In this document: in pieces, positions 16,891 through 22,891 of the stretch
How positions within the stretch are numbered: position 1 is the stretch's first letter
Layout: every line of letters begins with the position of its first letter
DNA from: a virus
DNA length: 36,323 nt
Strand: one strand, 5' to 3'
IMG/VR virus record: IMGVR_UViG_3300023220_000082
Location: 1-36,323 of that record
Notes under the pieces: model-generated
What the model was told of the DNA's origin: nothing
Databases searched by the model: none
What the model saw: the letters and a program-made list of their open reading frames with translations, nothing else
Translations under genes and position numbers: made by a program

Positions 16891-17380
16891 CTAAAGCCTT
16901 TAACACAGCTATACAGTTAAGATTAGCAAATTCCCCGAAGTATTCTTGAGCAGCTTCATTATAAGCAATAGCCGCTTGTTCTTCAGTATCAAAATAACCA
17001 AGGCATTTGGGTTCTCTATCGACTTTTATCATTGCGAACCATCTGTTGTACCCACCCCCCCTCCAGCTTACTCCCTTGTATTTACTCTTCCCACTAACGG
17101 TTTTTCTATTTTGCTGGTTCTGAGCATTGGTGCATACTCTTAGATTGCCCCTTCTGTTATCCAATTTATTGCCGTTAATGTGGTCTGTATGCATACCTTC
17201 TGGAGTATCCATGATTAAGCGGTGCATTAAAATTTTCCTATTCTTTTCTTTGCCGTCTATCTTCCCGACATATTCAGCCCTTATGGCATACCTATCATAA
17301 TGCCATTTCCATTGGTTTAACTGCTCGTAGTCCTTGTCGTCTACCAAGGCTACCTTACCTTGCGTTAGCTTAATTTCCAT
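16883..17380 (-). CDS. HNH homing endonuclease with AP2 DNA-binding domain
   Basis: 165 residues from ATG 17380, behind GGAGG; longer readings lack a site. HNH part: KILMHRLIMDTPEGMHTDHINGNKLDNRRGNLRV shown in pieces as MHRLIM, HTDHINGNKLDNR, NLRVCT; the His-Asn-His set is clear (DHING, N-x-x-N). Linker NAQNQQNRK, then an AP2-type three-strand plus helix unit (SKYKGVSW, YFDTEEQAAIAYNEAAQEYFG, FANLN). Free-standing genes of this type spread by cutting alleles that lack them. The tail after FANLN (CIAVLKALDG) resembles the end of the upstream neighbour, a possible insertion trace. Confidence 0.85.
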   Translation of the reverse strand: MEIKLTQGKVALVDDKDYEQLNQWKWHYDRYAIRAEYVGKIDGKEKNRKILMHRLIMDTPEGMHTDHINGNKLDNRRGNLRVCTNAQNQQNRKTVSGKSKYKGVSWRGGGYNRWFAMIKVDREPKCLGYFDTEEQAAIAYNEAAQEYFGEFANLNCIAVLKALDG

Positions 17381-17702
17381 TTGTATCCTCCAGTGCTTTA
17401 AGAGCTGCAATTGCGACAGCTGTGGGTAGGTGCTCGTGTTCACTAGTCCATACTACGTGATTACCAAGTCCCATAACCTTCTTAAATGAACATATATTAG
17501 GGGCTTGATAAGGACGCTCTAGTATAAAATAGTACTCCAACTCCCGCATCTTCTCCAGTATAGCCATCATTCCTTGTTCATTATGGTAGCAAGCAAACCA
17601 AGCCCCATCACCATGCTGATAACCTAAAGTTTCCTGATATTCTTTTAGCTTTGCGTCGAACACCTTCTTAGCTATAAGCCTGTCTCTTTCTTCATTTGTC
17701 AT
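17370..17702 (-). CDS. Phage ABA-sandwich-like protein, unknown
   Basis: 110 residues: basic helix, then DGAWFACYHNEQGMMAI, a strand pair ILERPYQAPNICSF, and a C-terminal EHLPTAVAIAALKALED. That W-x-C plus LP-x-A-x-x-x-AALKALE ending is common to phage proteins of the ABA-sandwich type. No enzymatic role is known. It overlaps the HNH-AP2 start by 11 bases; that ribosome site lies in this gene's last codons. Confidence 0.55.
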   Translation of the reverse strand: MTNEERDRLIAKKVFDAKLKEYQETLGYQHGDGAWFACYHNEQGMMAILEKMRELEYYFILERPYQAPNICSFKKVMGLGNHVVWTSEHEHLPTAVAIAALKALEDTNGN

Positions 17703-17907
17703 ATCTTTCTATCCCTTCTAATGTACTAAATCCTGCCCAGTCACTATGCTTATAATGCTCCCTATAAGTCCTCTCAGTAACACAAACACCCTTCCAGCTA
17801 TCAGCACTACCTACAGGTATCCTCCACTTACACCCCGGAAACATATGGGGCATAGCATGAGCCTGAGCGCATCCACTAATTAGTAGGCTAAGCAATAAGA
17901 TTCTCAT
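17692..17907 (-). CDS. Small phage lipoprotein
   Basis: 71 residues. MRILLLSLLISGCAQ is a textbook lipoprotein signal: L-I-S-G before Cys13. The mature part of about 59 residues has two further Cys and many aromatics (GCKWRIPVGSADSWKGVC), ending in an acidic stretch. It is coupled to the upstream gene by ATGA. Early phage lipoproteins are known to block superinfection (for example Llp of T5), so that is a candidate role by analogy only. Confidence 0.6.
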   Translation of the reverse strand: MRILLLSLLISGCAQAHAMPHMFPGCKWRIPVGSADSWKGVCVTERTYREHYKHSDWAGFSTLEGIERYDK

Positions 17908-18179
17908 AAGTCTAATGTATGTTGTACTTTCCTTGGTCTGTGCTTCTTGTAAGGACGCTTGCCGTTGCCAGTTAGGAATTTATTGATGTGATCTGCGTGT
18001 CTTTCAAGCTCACCCTCACCAGCATTAAGTATCGTGTCTCTAGTTTTTTTGTCAACGTGAGCCAACACCCCCAGCTTCTCCAGCCCCTCTTCTGGAAATA
18101 GACTTATTTTATAATCCTTGGCAAGAAGGTTGGTTTTACCTCCCATAGAAGATAACTGTAGGTCGTTTATTTTAGACAT
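17904..18179 (-). CDS. Unknown protein with basic C-terminus
   Basis: 91 residues from ATG 18179 behind AAAGGAG; in-frame upstream Met codons lack a site. The sequence begins SKINDLQLSSMGGKTNLL, has a helix with HADHINKFL, and ends GNGKRPYKKHRPRKVQ-type basic residues before a short acidic tip. Possibly nucleic-acid-binding. Coupled at both ends to its neighbours. Confidence 0.5.
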   Translation of the reverse strand: MSKINDLQLSSMGGKTNLLAKDYKISLFPEEGLEKLGVLAHVDKKTRDTILNAGEGELERHADHINKFLTGNGKRPYKKHRPRKVQHTLDL

Positions 18180-18351
18180 CTTGTAGCTCCTTTGCGTAAC
18201 TCTGTGAAACATAATAAGCATTAGCTTTCTGTCCACTTAATACTGGTAGCGCTTGCTTACCTTCCTTTCCATACGTATATCTAACGGGTGTAATATCAGA
18301 TGACATGTTTTCCATTATAATATATTTCTTCCCATTCTTCATAAAGGTCAT
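18172..18351 (-). CDS. Short unknown protein
   Basis: 59 residues, starting at ATG 18351 with GGAGG 8-12 bases upstream. It begins MTFMKNGKKYIIMEN and contains TPVRYTYGKEGKQALPVL. The beta-like start and GKQALPVL segment suggest a small fold. The stop overlaps the following ATG. The site and the tight overlaps on both sides are the evidence that it is real. Confidence 0.5.
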   Translation of the reverse strand: MTFMKNGKKYIIMENMSSDITPVRYTYGKEGKQALPVLSGQKANAYYVSQSYAKELQDV

Positions 18352-18656
18352 AGCTTGTTCCTCCCTTTCTGTAGTTTTCTCATTCTAAAGAAACCCTGAT
18401 GCTCTGGATGATCTTTCTCAAATAACCTTGCATAACCAGCAGCGAAATTATTATTACACTTGAGCGCTTTACCATCTGCCCCTACTGGAGTTTCCCATCT
18501 AATCTTCTCGACAATAGAGTTAGCTCCGAAGTTAGAATAACCCGATCTTATCCTGTCAAACGTCCATCTCTTGAACTCATCATAGATATTAGGATGCTCC
18601 TCATGGTATTTTAAGAAAGTCTTGTCTTGTTCAAACCAGTCAAATAGATCGTTCAT
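18348..18656 (-). CDS. Conserved phage protein of unknown function
   Basis: 102 residues: FKRWTFDRIRSGYSNFGANSIVEKIRWET, then CNNNFAAGYARLFEKDHPE and GFFRMRKL (quoted in parts). The RIRxGYxxFxAxxIxExIRWE and NNNxxxxYARxFxxxHPExxxFFRxR pattern recurs in phage genomes next to recombination genes. No function is established to my knowledge. It has its own GGAGAG site. Confidence 0.55.
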   Translation of the reverse strand: MNDLFDWFEQDKTFLKYHEEHPNIYDEFKRWTFDRIRSGYSNFGANSIVEKIRWETPVGADGKALKCNNNFAAGYARLFEKDHPEHQGFFRMRKLQKGRNKL

Positions 18657-18973
18657 TCTTTCTCTCCATCATAATAAGGTATGGCAATATTGCGTTTAGG
18701 ATGGGACATCCAACATTCGGTATAGGCTATCAGATTAGATGCATCCTCAGTGGTAAGTTGCTTTAGTCCAAACTCTTTAGCAAACCAACCAAGACTATAG
18801 TCACCTGCAAACCTCTCTATCATCATCTCAGGCCAACCATTCTTGGCAGTCTTTACCTTGAGATACAGCTTAACGTTTTCCTTGTTTAGCTTGCTCATAT
18901 CCCCGTCAGCCTTGCAGATTACATCTCTCAAGAAATGAAAGTACTTACTCTGTTCTTTAGTGGCTGGTTCCAT
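18653..18973 (-). CDS. Unknown protein of the recombination/replication cluster
   Basis: 106 residues: KEQSKYFHFLRDVIC, a long central helix region with KLYLKVKTA and WPEMMIERFAGDY, and a C-terminal ECWMSHPKRNIAIPY. It follows the SSB-like gene with a TAATG overlap, suggesting linked expression and maybe linked work on DNA. No family was recognised. Confidence 0.5.
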   Translation of the reverse strand: MEPATKEQSKYFHFLRDVICKADGDMSKLNKENVKLYLKVKTAKNGWPEMMIERFAGDYSLGWFAKEFGLKQLTTEDASNLIAYTECWMSHPKRNIAIPYYDGEKE

Positions 18974-19638
18974 TAGAAGGGCACACCCTTTTGCATCTGC
19001 CTATCAATTTCAGATATAGAAGGCTCATCATAAGCCTCAACAGGAGGACTCTCACTCGCATGATTCCCCGCTGCTTGACTTGGTGTGTCTACAGGCTGTA
19101 TACTACTCGTTGCTTTCACATATTCAGGGCTATCCATGATAATCTTCTGTGTTCCCTCGTTTAGTGAGGCAAATGCGGGTTGGTTAAAGTCACCTAGATC
19201 AAGATGTATTCTAACGTGTTCTGGAGTCAGGTCGCTGTCATTAGGTGCTGCGCTAGTTATCCCTGTGCTTGGCAGCACTTCATCACCAAAAGACTTATGG
19301 GAATAATAGCAGTTTATGTTTTTCCCAAGCATTTTATCGAAGTCTGTAAACACTCCATCCACTACTTGCAGCCCACAAGCCTTAATGAACATAGTTAGCT
19401 TTGCGTTATCACCCAAAACAAGGTTACACCTTTCTCTGGTACAGAGAGCCTCCATCTTACCTTTAAATTCAACTCTAGGACAATTAGGAAACTCGACCCC
19501 TATAGCCACCTGTGGCTTAGCTTCGCCCCCCTCATAGGACTGGCTACCAAGGTCAATTACCTGATAGATAATACCTAAATGCCATTCATTTAACTCTGGT
19601 GTTGCCCACTCTTTCTTCTCGGGTGTTGTAGCTTTCAT
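18973..19638 (-). CDS. Single-stranded DNA-binding-like protein
   Basis: 221 residues. The first 125 look like an OB-fold phage protein: GIIYQVIDLGSQSYEGGE, QVAIGVEFPNCPRVEF, a Cys-containing loop, LTMFIKACGL, then FDKMLGKNINCYYSH. The long tail is Pro/Ser/Ala-rich and acidic and closes DRQMQKGVPF. A disordered acidic tail ending in hydrophobic-Pro-Phe parallels the DDIPF tip with which bacterial SSB proteins recruit partners. Known phage ssDNA-binding proteins share this plan. Has AAGGAG. Function inferred, not proven. Confidence 0.6.
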   Translation of the reverse strand: MKATTPEKKEWATPELNEWHLGIIYQVIDLGSQSYEGGEAKPQVAIGVEFPNCPRVEFKGKMEALCTRERCNLVLGDNAKLTMFIKACGLQVVDGVFTDFDKMLGKNINCYYSHKSFGDEVLPSTGITSAAPNDSDLTPEHVRIHLDLGDFNQPAFASLNEGTQKIIMDSPEYVKATSSIQPVDTPSQAAGNHASESPPVEAYDEPSISEIDRQMQKGVPF

Positions 19639-19853
19639 TATATACTCCTTGGTTTATATTCGATTTCAAATGACTTATCTTCTATTGCTTGGCTTAATTG
19701 TCTGTTATACTCTCCTCTAATTATACTCTTATTCTCCTGCTTTACTTTATCTAGATCCAAACTATCCTCACATAGATTTATTCTATCCAGAACGTCTTGG
19801 TATTCTTCATATAACCTGATAACTCTACAGTTTTCTGGCTCTTCAGCTCTCAT
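19638..19853 (-). CDS. Small charged helical protein, unknown
   Basis: 71 residues, largely helical (IRLYEEYQDVLDRINL, KVKQENKSIIRGEYNRQL), with a beta-like end (SFEIEYKPRSI). Start overlaps the upstream gene by 11 bases with no strong ribosome site, so translation likely depends on coupling. Function unknown. Confidence 0.5.
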   Translation of the reverse strand: MRAEEPENCRVIRLYEEYQDVLDRINLCEDSLDLDKVKQENKSIIRGEYNRQLSQAIEDKSFEIEYKPRSI

Positions 19854-20037
19854 TTTTAGTTACCGTATATCCCTTAGATTCAATTGTTTTTATCATCTGC
19901 TCTATAATATATTCATCATATTCAGCTTGGTAAGTATCAGCAGGTTTTCCAGCAACTAACATGGTTACACCCCCTGTATAGACAGGCTCTATCTCTGTAT
20001 AGTCACCATCTAGAAAGTCTTGAGTTGGATCAGTCAT
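19843..20037 (-). CDS. Small acidic protein, unknown
   Basis: 64 residues from the second of two adjacent ATGs (20037), five bases after GGAGG. It starts MTDPTQDFLDGDYTEIEP, is strongly acidic, and has a helix (YDEYIIEQMIKTIESKG) with a final strand. Acidic small early proteins are often DNA mimics or anti-defence factors, but no feature here proves that. Overlaps both neighbours. Confidence 0.5.
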   Translation of the reverse strand: MTDPTQDFLDGDYTEIEPVYTGGVTMLVAGKPADTYQAEYDEYIIEQMIKTIESKGYTVTKNES

Positions 20038-20161
20038 CATATCCTCCATATTCCCTAATTATTATTTGTGGGTTGTCCTCTAAGTGCTTAACTCTCTTTT
20101 CTAGCTTCTCCACTAGCTTCTCTAGTCTTTGCACTCTTCCTCCTTGACCAGGCTCTATCAT
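20030..20161 (-). CDS. 43-residue coiled-coil micropeptide
   Basis: Begins MIEPGQGGRVQRLEKL and continues with Leu at heptad spacing (RLEKLVEKLEKRVKHLED), an ideal short coiled coil, then NPQIIIREY. It carries the next gene's GGAGG in its last codons. The start at 20161 overlaps the upstream gene's stop. It could be an oligomerising regulator; function unknown. Confidence 0.45.
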   Translation of the reverse strand: MIEPGQGGRVQRLEKLVEKLEKRVKHLEDNPQIIIREYGGYDD

Positions 20162-20412
20162 TTGGTTTCTCCGATTGCATCATTGATTAACTCTTCTATT
20201 GTGGTAGCACATCTATCCTTGCTTAGGTCACCGTATTTCACGCATTCTTCTGACTCGGTTACTCCCTTATCAACTTCAACCTTAGCCTCTTTAGGCAGGA
20301 AGAAAGCTACATTAGCAACCGCAGCCCCAAAACATACAGCGGTTATTACTAGGCATCCCCAACTAATTATTGAGTCTTTAATGGCTTTTTTCCTTGTATT
20401 GTTAGTGTACAT
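20158..20412 (-). CDS. Membrane-anchored small protein
   Basis: 84 residues from ATG 20412 behind AGGAG. A basic start (MYTNNTRKKAIKDS) precedes one membrane span, about 14-38 (IISWGCLVITAVCFGAAVANVAFF), then a charged tail with two Cys and a terminal helix (TTIEELINDAIGE). The basic N-terminus implies an outside-facing tail, about 45 residues in the periplasm. Function unknown. Confidence 0.5.
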   Translation of the reverse strand: MYTNNTRKKAIKDSIISWGCLVITAVCFGAAVANVAFFLPKEAKVEVDKGVTESEECVKYGDLSKDRCATTIEELINDAIGETK

Positions 20413-20572
20413 ATTCACTCTCCTCATCTGTTAAAGCCTCTACAAAGTCTTGTTGTATCTCCTCAGCTAGCCCTATGGCCCTGTCGTGTTGCCCTGTTTT
20501 TAAGTGCGTTATTATAGCTTCAAGACCGCCAGCAGTTCTGCCAAGAAGCTCTACTAATTCCTCGTCTGTCAT
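20402..20572 (-). CDS. 56-residue acidic helical protein
   Basis: MTDEELVELLGRTAGGLEAI, then THLKTGQHDRAIGLAEEIQQ and an acidic end. It looks like two or three helices. It carries the Shine-Dalgarno of the membrane protein after it and overlaps both neighbours. Unknown function; supported by the chain of overlaps. Confidence 0.45.
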   Translation of the reverse strand: MTDEELVELLGRTAGGLEAIITHLKTGQHDRAIGLAEEIQQDFVEALTDEESEYVH

Positions 20573-20856
20573 AACCACCCCAATGCTATAAGAGCTATAA
20601 GAGTAAGAGCTATCAGTAATGTAGCATAGAAAGCCCCTGTTATCCTTCCTTCCATTCGACTATCCTGCCCAGCTAGTCTAGCTAATTCAGCATCCTGTCT
20701 TTCTCTTGTGATGGCGTAGTACTTTTGTTGCACTCCTGTCCACTCTCGATCTGTCCAGAACCTCTCATTACATCTACTGGCTATAGTGCCCCAACCCATC
20801 TCTTTTTTGCGTAACTTAAATATAAGCTCAACTTCTTCTGGTGTGTATCTATCCAT
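20569..20856 (-). CDS. SANT/Myb-like domain with C-terminal membrane anchor
   Basis: 95 residues. Residues 4-50 read like a short SANT/Myb-type helix-turn-helix (YTPEEVELIFKLRKKEMGW, TIASRCNERF, WTDREWTGVQQKYYAITRER) with spaced Trp. Residues about 73-95 are a membrane span at the extreme C-terminus (AFYATLLIALTLIALIALGWL minus its last bases). A tail-anchored protein with a possible DNA-binding head is unusual. GGGGAAAG precedes the ATG. The fold assignment is by eye and tentative. Confidence 0.5.
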   Translation of the reverse strand: MDRYTPEEVELIFKLRKKEMGWGTIASRCNERFWTDREWTGVQQKYYAITRERQDAELARLAGQDSRMEGRITGAFYATLLIALTLIALIALGWL

Positions 20857-21029
20857 TATCTTTCCCCTACTATTTTCATTATCTTGTGGTTGCGTTCTAT
20901 GCGGTGGGTTAATGCGGCCCTTGTCATTCTATCTATGTGGGTTAACTCGCTTACGCTATCCCTGAGGCCCCCTAGCCATTCCGTAGATTCACCCAAACAT
21001 TCCATTAGTTCTTTTGTGTCCTCGTTCAT
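20856..21029 (-). CDS. 57-residue helical protein
   Basis: NEDTKELMECLGESTEWLGG, then RDSVSELTHIDRMTRAAL and a basic helix (HRIERNHKIMKIVGER). Its last codons hold the Shine-Dalgarno of the next gene. Starts at TAATG with AAGGAG upstream in the previous gene. Function unknown. Confidence 0.45.
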   Translation of the reverse strand: MNEDTKELMECLGESTEWLGGLRDSVSELTHIDRMTRAALTHRIERNHKIMKIVGER

Positions 21030-21214
21030 TACGCTCTCCTTGCCCAGCCATTTGCTACAAACTGCCTAGCTAAATGATCGTCTACCGAGTAAGTCTCTCC
21101 ACATTCATACATGTAAGTTGTAAACCCATCATTAGTACCGCGTCTGGTTTGTGTCATTGTTATCTTATGCTCTTGGCGCATGTCTGATATTTCGTCGTCA
21201 AGTTTGTGTTCCAT
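21029..21214 (-). CDS. Small protein, unknown
   Basis: 61 residues: MEHKLDDEISDMRQEHKI, an Arg/Thr segment, then FTTYMYECGETYSVDDHLARQF and WARRA. The YMYECGETY...DDHLA part looks like a small beta-hairpin plus helix. TAATG overlaps occur at both ends; the start lacks a strong ribosome site and probably relies on coupling. No family recognised. Confidence 0.5.
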   Translation of the reverse strand: MEHKLDDEISDMRQEHKITMTQTRRGTNDGFTTYMYECGETYSVDDHLARQFVANGWARRA

Positions 21215-21327
21215 TACATTACCCTATCTAATATTACAAAAAACGTGAAGCCCATTAGTAGTAAGCAGAATATACCATAACCAATTCCAGGCATCTCTCT
21301 GCTCTGTTTAGAATAGTTCTTACCCAT
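21214..21327 (-). CDS. 37-residue single-span membrane micropeptide
   Basis: A polar basic start (MGKNYSKQSREM), then one membrane segment (IGYGIFCLLLMGFTFFVIL) and DRVM. A Shine-Dalgarno of AGGGGGAG lies just before the ATG, and stop and start overlap both neighbours as TAATG. The predicted topology is N-in. Micropeptides of this size in phages often modulate membrane proteins or lysis; no specific role can be read. Confidence 0.45.
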   Translation of the reverse strand: MGKNYSKQSREMPGIGYGIFCLLLMGFTFFVILDRVM

Positions 21328-21650
21328 TACTCCCCCTTTGCTAGTTTGAGTGCTTTTAGCGCATTACTAATGGCTTCAGGTGGGTGGTCGTGGATGGCAT
21401 CACCAAACTCACCTTCTGCAAGCTGTATAAATTCATTTGTCAGCCTATCCAAAGCCTCTACAAGCTCATCATGCACATTAACACAATGTACTATGCGCTT
21501 AGCGTTGGCTTTATGTTCATCACCTTTACCCTCTACTTTAGCTATTACTCCACACTTACCTCCAGCTATCGCATACTTATGATTGGTTTCCGTAAAGTGG
21601 TCATCGGTTTGCACTAAAATTGGCCCCCAAGGTGTTGCTGTATGTTTCAT
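21327..21650 (-). CDS. Conserved phage protein (HTATPW... type), unknown
   Basis: 107 residues. It starts MKHTATPWGPILVQTDD, followed by KYAIAGGKCGVIAKVEG, HKANAKRIVHCVNVHDELVE and a C-terminal helix with EAISNALKALKLAKGE. The pattern HTxTPW, IAxV, ANAxxIVxxVNxHxELVEAL is frequent in phage early regions and has no settled function. GGGGAAG precedes the ATG. Confidence 0.55.
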   Translation of the reverse strand: MKHTATPWGPILVQTDDHFTETNHKYAIAGGKCGVIAKVEGKGDEHKANAKRIVHCVNVHDELVEALDRLTNEFIQLAEGEFGDAIHDHPPEAISNALKALKLAKGE

Positions 21651-21748
21651 TATCTTCCCCTACTATGTTTATATAAATACATCAGATCAGATTCTTCGTC
21701 CTGACAGCCTGTTAGTGTTAGCAACATAATTATTAATAAGACTTTCAT
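21650..21748 (-). CDS. 32-residue lipoprotein micropeptide
   Basis: MKVLLIIMLLTLTGCQDEE: a clear lipoprotein signal with L-T-G before Cys15, giving a mature lipopeptide of about 18 residues. AGGGGGAAG lies just upstream. Its first 62 coding bases overlap the end of the single-span membrane gene in another frame, an arrangement like Rz/Rz1. Role unknown: a second o-spanin-like element or an exclusion lipoprotein. Confidence 0.5.
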   Translation of the reverse strand: MKVLLIIMLLTLTGCQDEESDLMYLYKHSRGR

Positions 21749-21896
21749 AACTTCCCCCTAGTATTAAATGACACTCCATAACCTCGCGCCCTTCCTTTAA
21801 ACATGCCTCAATCGTACAACACCGGAACCACCAAACTAATAAACCTACAATAGATAATGCTATTAATGCCCATTTATATTGTTTTAATTTATTCAT
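21687..21896 (-). CDS. Single-span membrane protein, first gene of the leftward operon
   Basis: 69 residues from ATG 21896, behind AAGGAG; the longer reading to 22064 would run through the promoter region and lacks a site. N-terminal span about 8-25 (WALIALSIVGLLVWWF), then four Cys within about 25 residues (RCCTIEACLKE, MECHL), and a polar tail. The 3' part encodes the lipoprotein micropeptide in another frame. Cys-rich periplasmic part suggests disulphides. Function unknown. Confidence 0.5.
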   Translation of the reverse strand: MNKLKQYKWALIALSIVGLLVWWFRCCTIEACLKEGREVMECHLILGGSYESLINNYVANTNRLSGRRI

Positions 21897-21917
21897 CGGT
21901 AGCTCCTTGTTACCCTT

Positions 21918-21945
21918 ATTATGCACAAAGAAAAACATATTACAA
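21918..21945 (-). promoter_or_regulatory. Leftward early promoter candidate
   Basis: On the minus strand: TTGTAA (21945-21940), 16 bases, CATAAT (21923-21918). It lies just upstream of the first leftward gene (ATG 21896) and is back-to-back with the rightward promoter. Confidence 0.45.
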
Positions 21946-21976
21946 CAACTAATTTTATTTATTTTGTTTTTTATTG

Positions 21977-22005
21977 TTGCATTAGTAATAAGCCTCATGT
22001 ATAAA
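21977..22005 (+). promoter_or_regulatory. Rightward early promoter candidate
   Basis: TTGCAT (21977-21982), exactly 17 bases, TATAAA (22000-22005), ahead of the gene at 22028 with its AAGGAG. An AT-rich, T-rich tract lies just upstream (21950-21976) and could act as an UP element. Host sigma-70 use is inferred. Confidence 0.6.
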
Positions 22006-22027
22006 GAGAATAACCAAGGAGATATAA

Positions 22028-22198
22028 ATGACGGAAGATAAAAATAAGGTAGTTGGCTCTTCATTAGATCCAGAACACCAAGAAAAACTAGAGAAGATAA
22101 AGAATGAGGGTATGCATGGAAATGACTCTAATACTATCCGCGTATGTATTGTGAGGACTTATAACCAGATGTTTGGTGATGACAATGGCAAAGCCTAA
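22028..22198 (+). CDS. Ribbon-helix-helix-like regulator, first gene of rightward operon
   Basis: 56 residues. A basic/beta start (KNKVVGSSLDPEHQEKL) is followed by LEKIKNEGMHGNDSNTIRVC and IVRTYNQMFG. This is the RHH layout: short strand, helix A, a G-N/S-N turn, helix B ending hydrophobic. Its place 23 bases after the promoter and at the head of the operon fits an autoregulator of the divergent promoters. AAGGAG site. The assignment is by pattern and is moderate. Confidence 0.55.
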   Translation: MTEDKNKVVGSSLDPEHQEKLEKIKNEGMHGNDSNTIRVCIVRTYNQMFGDDNGKA

Positions 22199-22619
22199 AA
22201 AACCAGAACAAATAGTTTGTGAGCGCTTCCACAACGCTATGCAGGTATTAACACACCAAGGGTTAACCGCACCTTACTTCTGGTATACACATATAGCTAA
22301 TGAACAGCCTATGTCTGGGTTAAGTAGGGGCGTTGCAATGAACAACATGAGACAGTTTAGGTTAATGGGATTCCAGTCTGGTACACCTGATTACTTATTG
22401 TTCTGGTTAGATGGTGCTGGAACGTTAGAGGCTAAAGCTAGGTTACAGAAGAAAGATCCTATAAACACACTAAAGGGTGGACAGCTACTTTATTACTACC
22501 AAGCTAAGGATGCTAATTTCCACCATGATTTATTTGCCTCACCTGACCAAGCAATAGAAATACTTGTGCAATGGGGCGCATTAAAGCCTGGTGCAAGAAA
22601 GCACTTAGGGGAGTTTTAA
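22185..22619 (+). CDS. VRR-NUC-type PD-(D/E)xK nuclease
   Basis: 144 residues from ATG 22185. GFQSGTPDYLLFW places the motif Pro68-Asp69; GAGTLEAKARL gives Glu82-x-Lys84; KGGQLLYYYQAKDAN supplies the Gln and the following helix. G-x-P-D, E-x-K, Q-x(n)-helix is the VRR-NUC pattern used by junction- or flap-specific nucleases, often with phage replication genes. It overlaps the RHH-like gene. A role in recombination or DNA processing is inferred. Confidence 0.75.
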   Translation: MAKPKKPEQIVCERFHNAMQVLTHQGLTAPYFWYTHIANEQPMSGLSRGVAMNNMRQFRLMGFQSGTPDYLLFWLDGAGTLEAKARLQKKDPINTLKGGQLLYYYQAKDANFHHDLFASPDQAIEILVQWGALKPGARKHLGEF

Positions 22620-22623
22620 CGAA

Positions 22624-22692
22624 TAGGTCACTCACATTTTGATCTTATAACAATGGTGTTATGATTTTGTATTTTTTTGTGTGGGTGACCTA
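22624..22692. repeat. Nested inverted repeat, regulatory or terminator structure
   Basis: Outer arms TAGGTCACTCACA (22624-22636) and TGTGGGTGACCTA (22680-22692) match at 12 of 13 positions; the exception would be a G-T pair in RNA. Inside, ATAACA (22647-22652) and TGTTAT (22657-22662) form a perfect inner hairpin, followed by a T-rich run (22672-22678). It fills the 91-base gap between the nuclease gene and the next ATG. It could be an intrinsic terminator, a binding site for a dimeric regulator, or both. Confidence 0.55.
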
Positions 22693-22710
22693 GCGAACTG
22701 GAGAGGAAAG

Positions 22711-22887
22711 ATGATTAACAAACTAACAATACACCTAAATGGAGCTAACTACGAGTATGTAGTGGGGGAAGATTCTGTAACGAGAATAGGAATGGAGGGG
22801 ATATACTTTCATGTGTCTTATGAGGGTAGGAAACACACAATTTGGAATCAAGAGCAAATAGCTGGCTCTACGACATCAGCGGGATAA
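22711..22887 (+). CDS. Small beta-rich protein, unknown
   Basis: 58 residues: MINKLTIHLNGANYEYVV, IGMEGIYFHVSYEGRKHTIW, then a short polar tail. Pattern of alternating strands. GGAGAGGAAAG site; lies right after the inverted repeat. Function unknown. Confidence 0.5.
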   Translation: MINKLTIHLNGANYEYVVGEDSVTRIGMEGIYFHVSYEGRKHTIWNQEQIAGSTTSAG

Positions 22888-22891
22888 GCAA

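Noticed and set aside
19085-19537. Plus-strand open frames opposite the SSB-like gene
   Set aside because: Shadows of the minus-strand gene; several overlapping frames and no consistent start signals.
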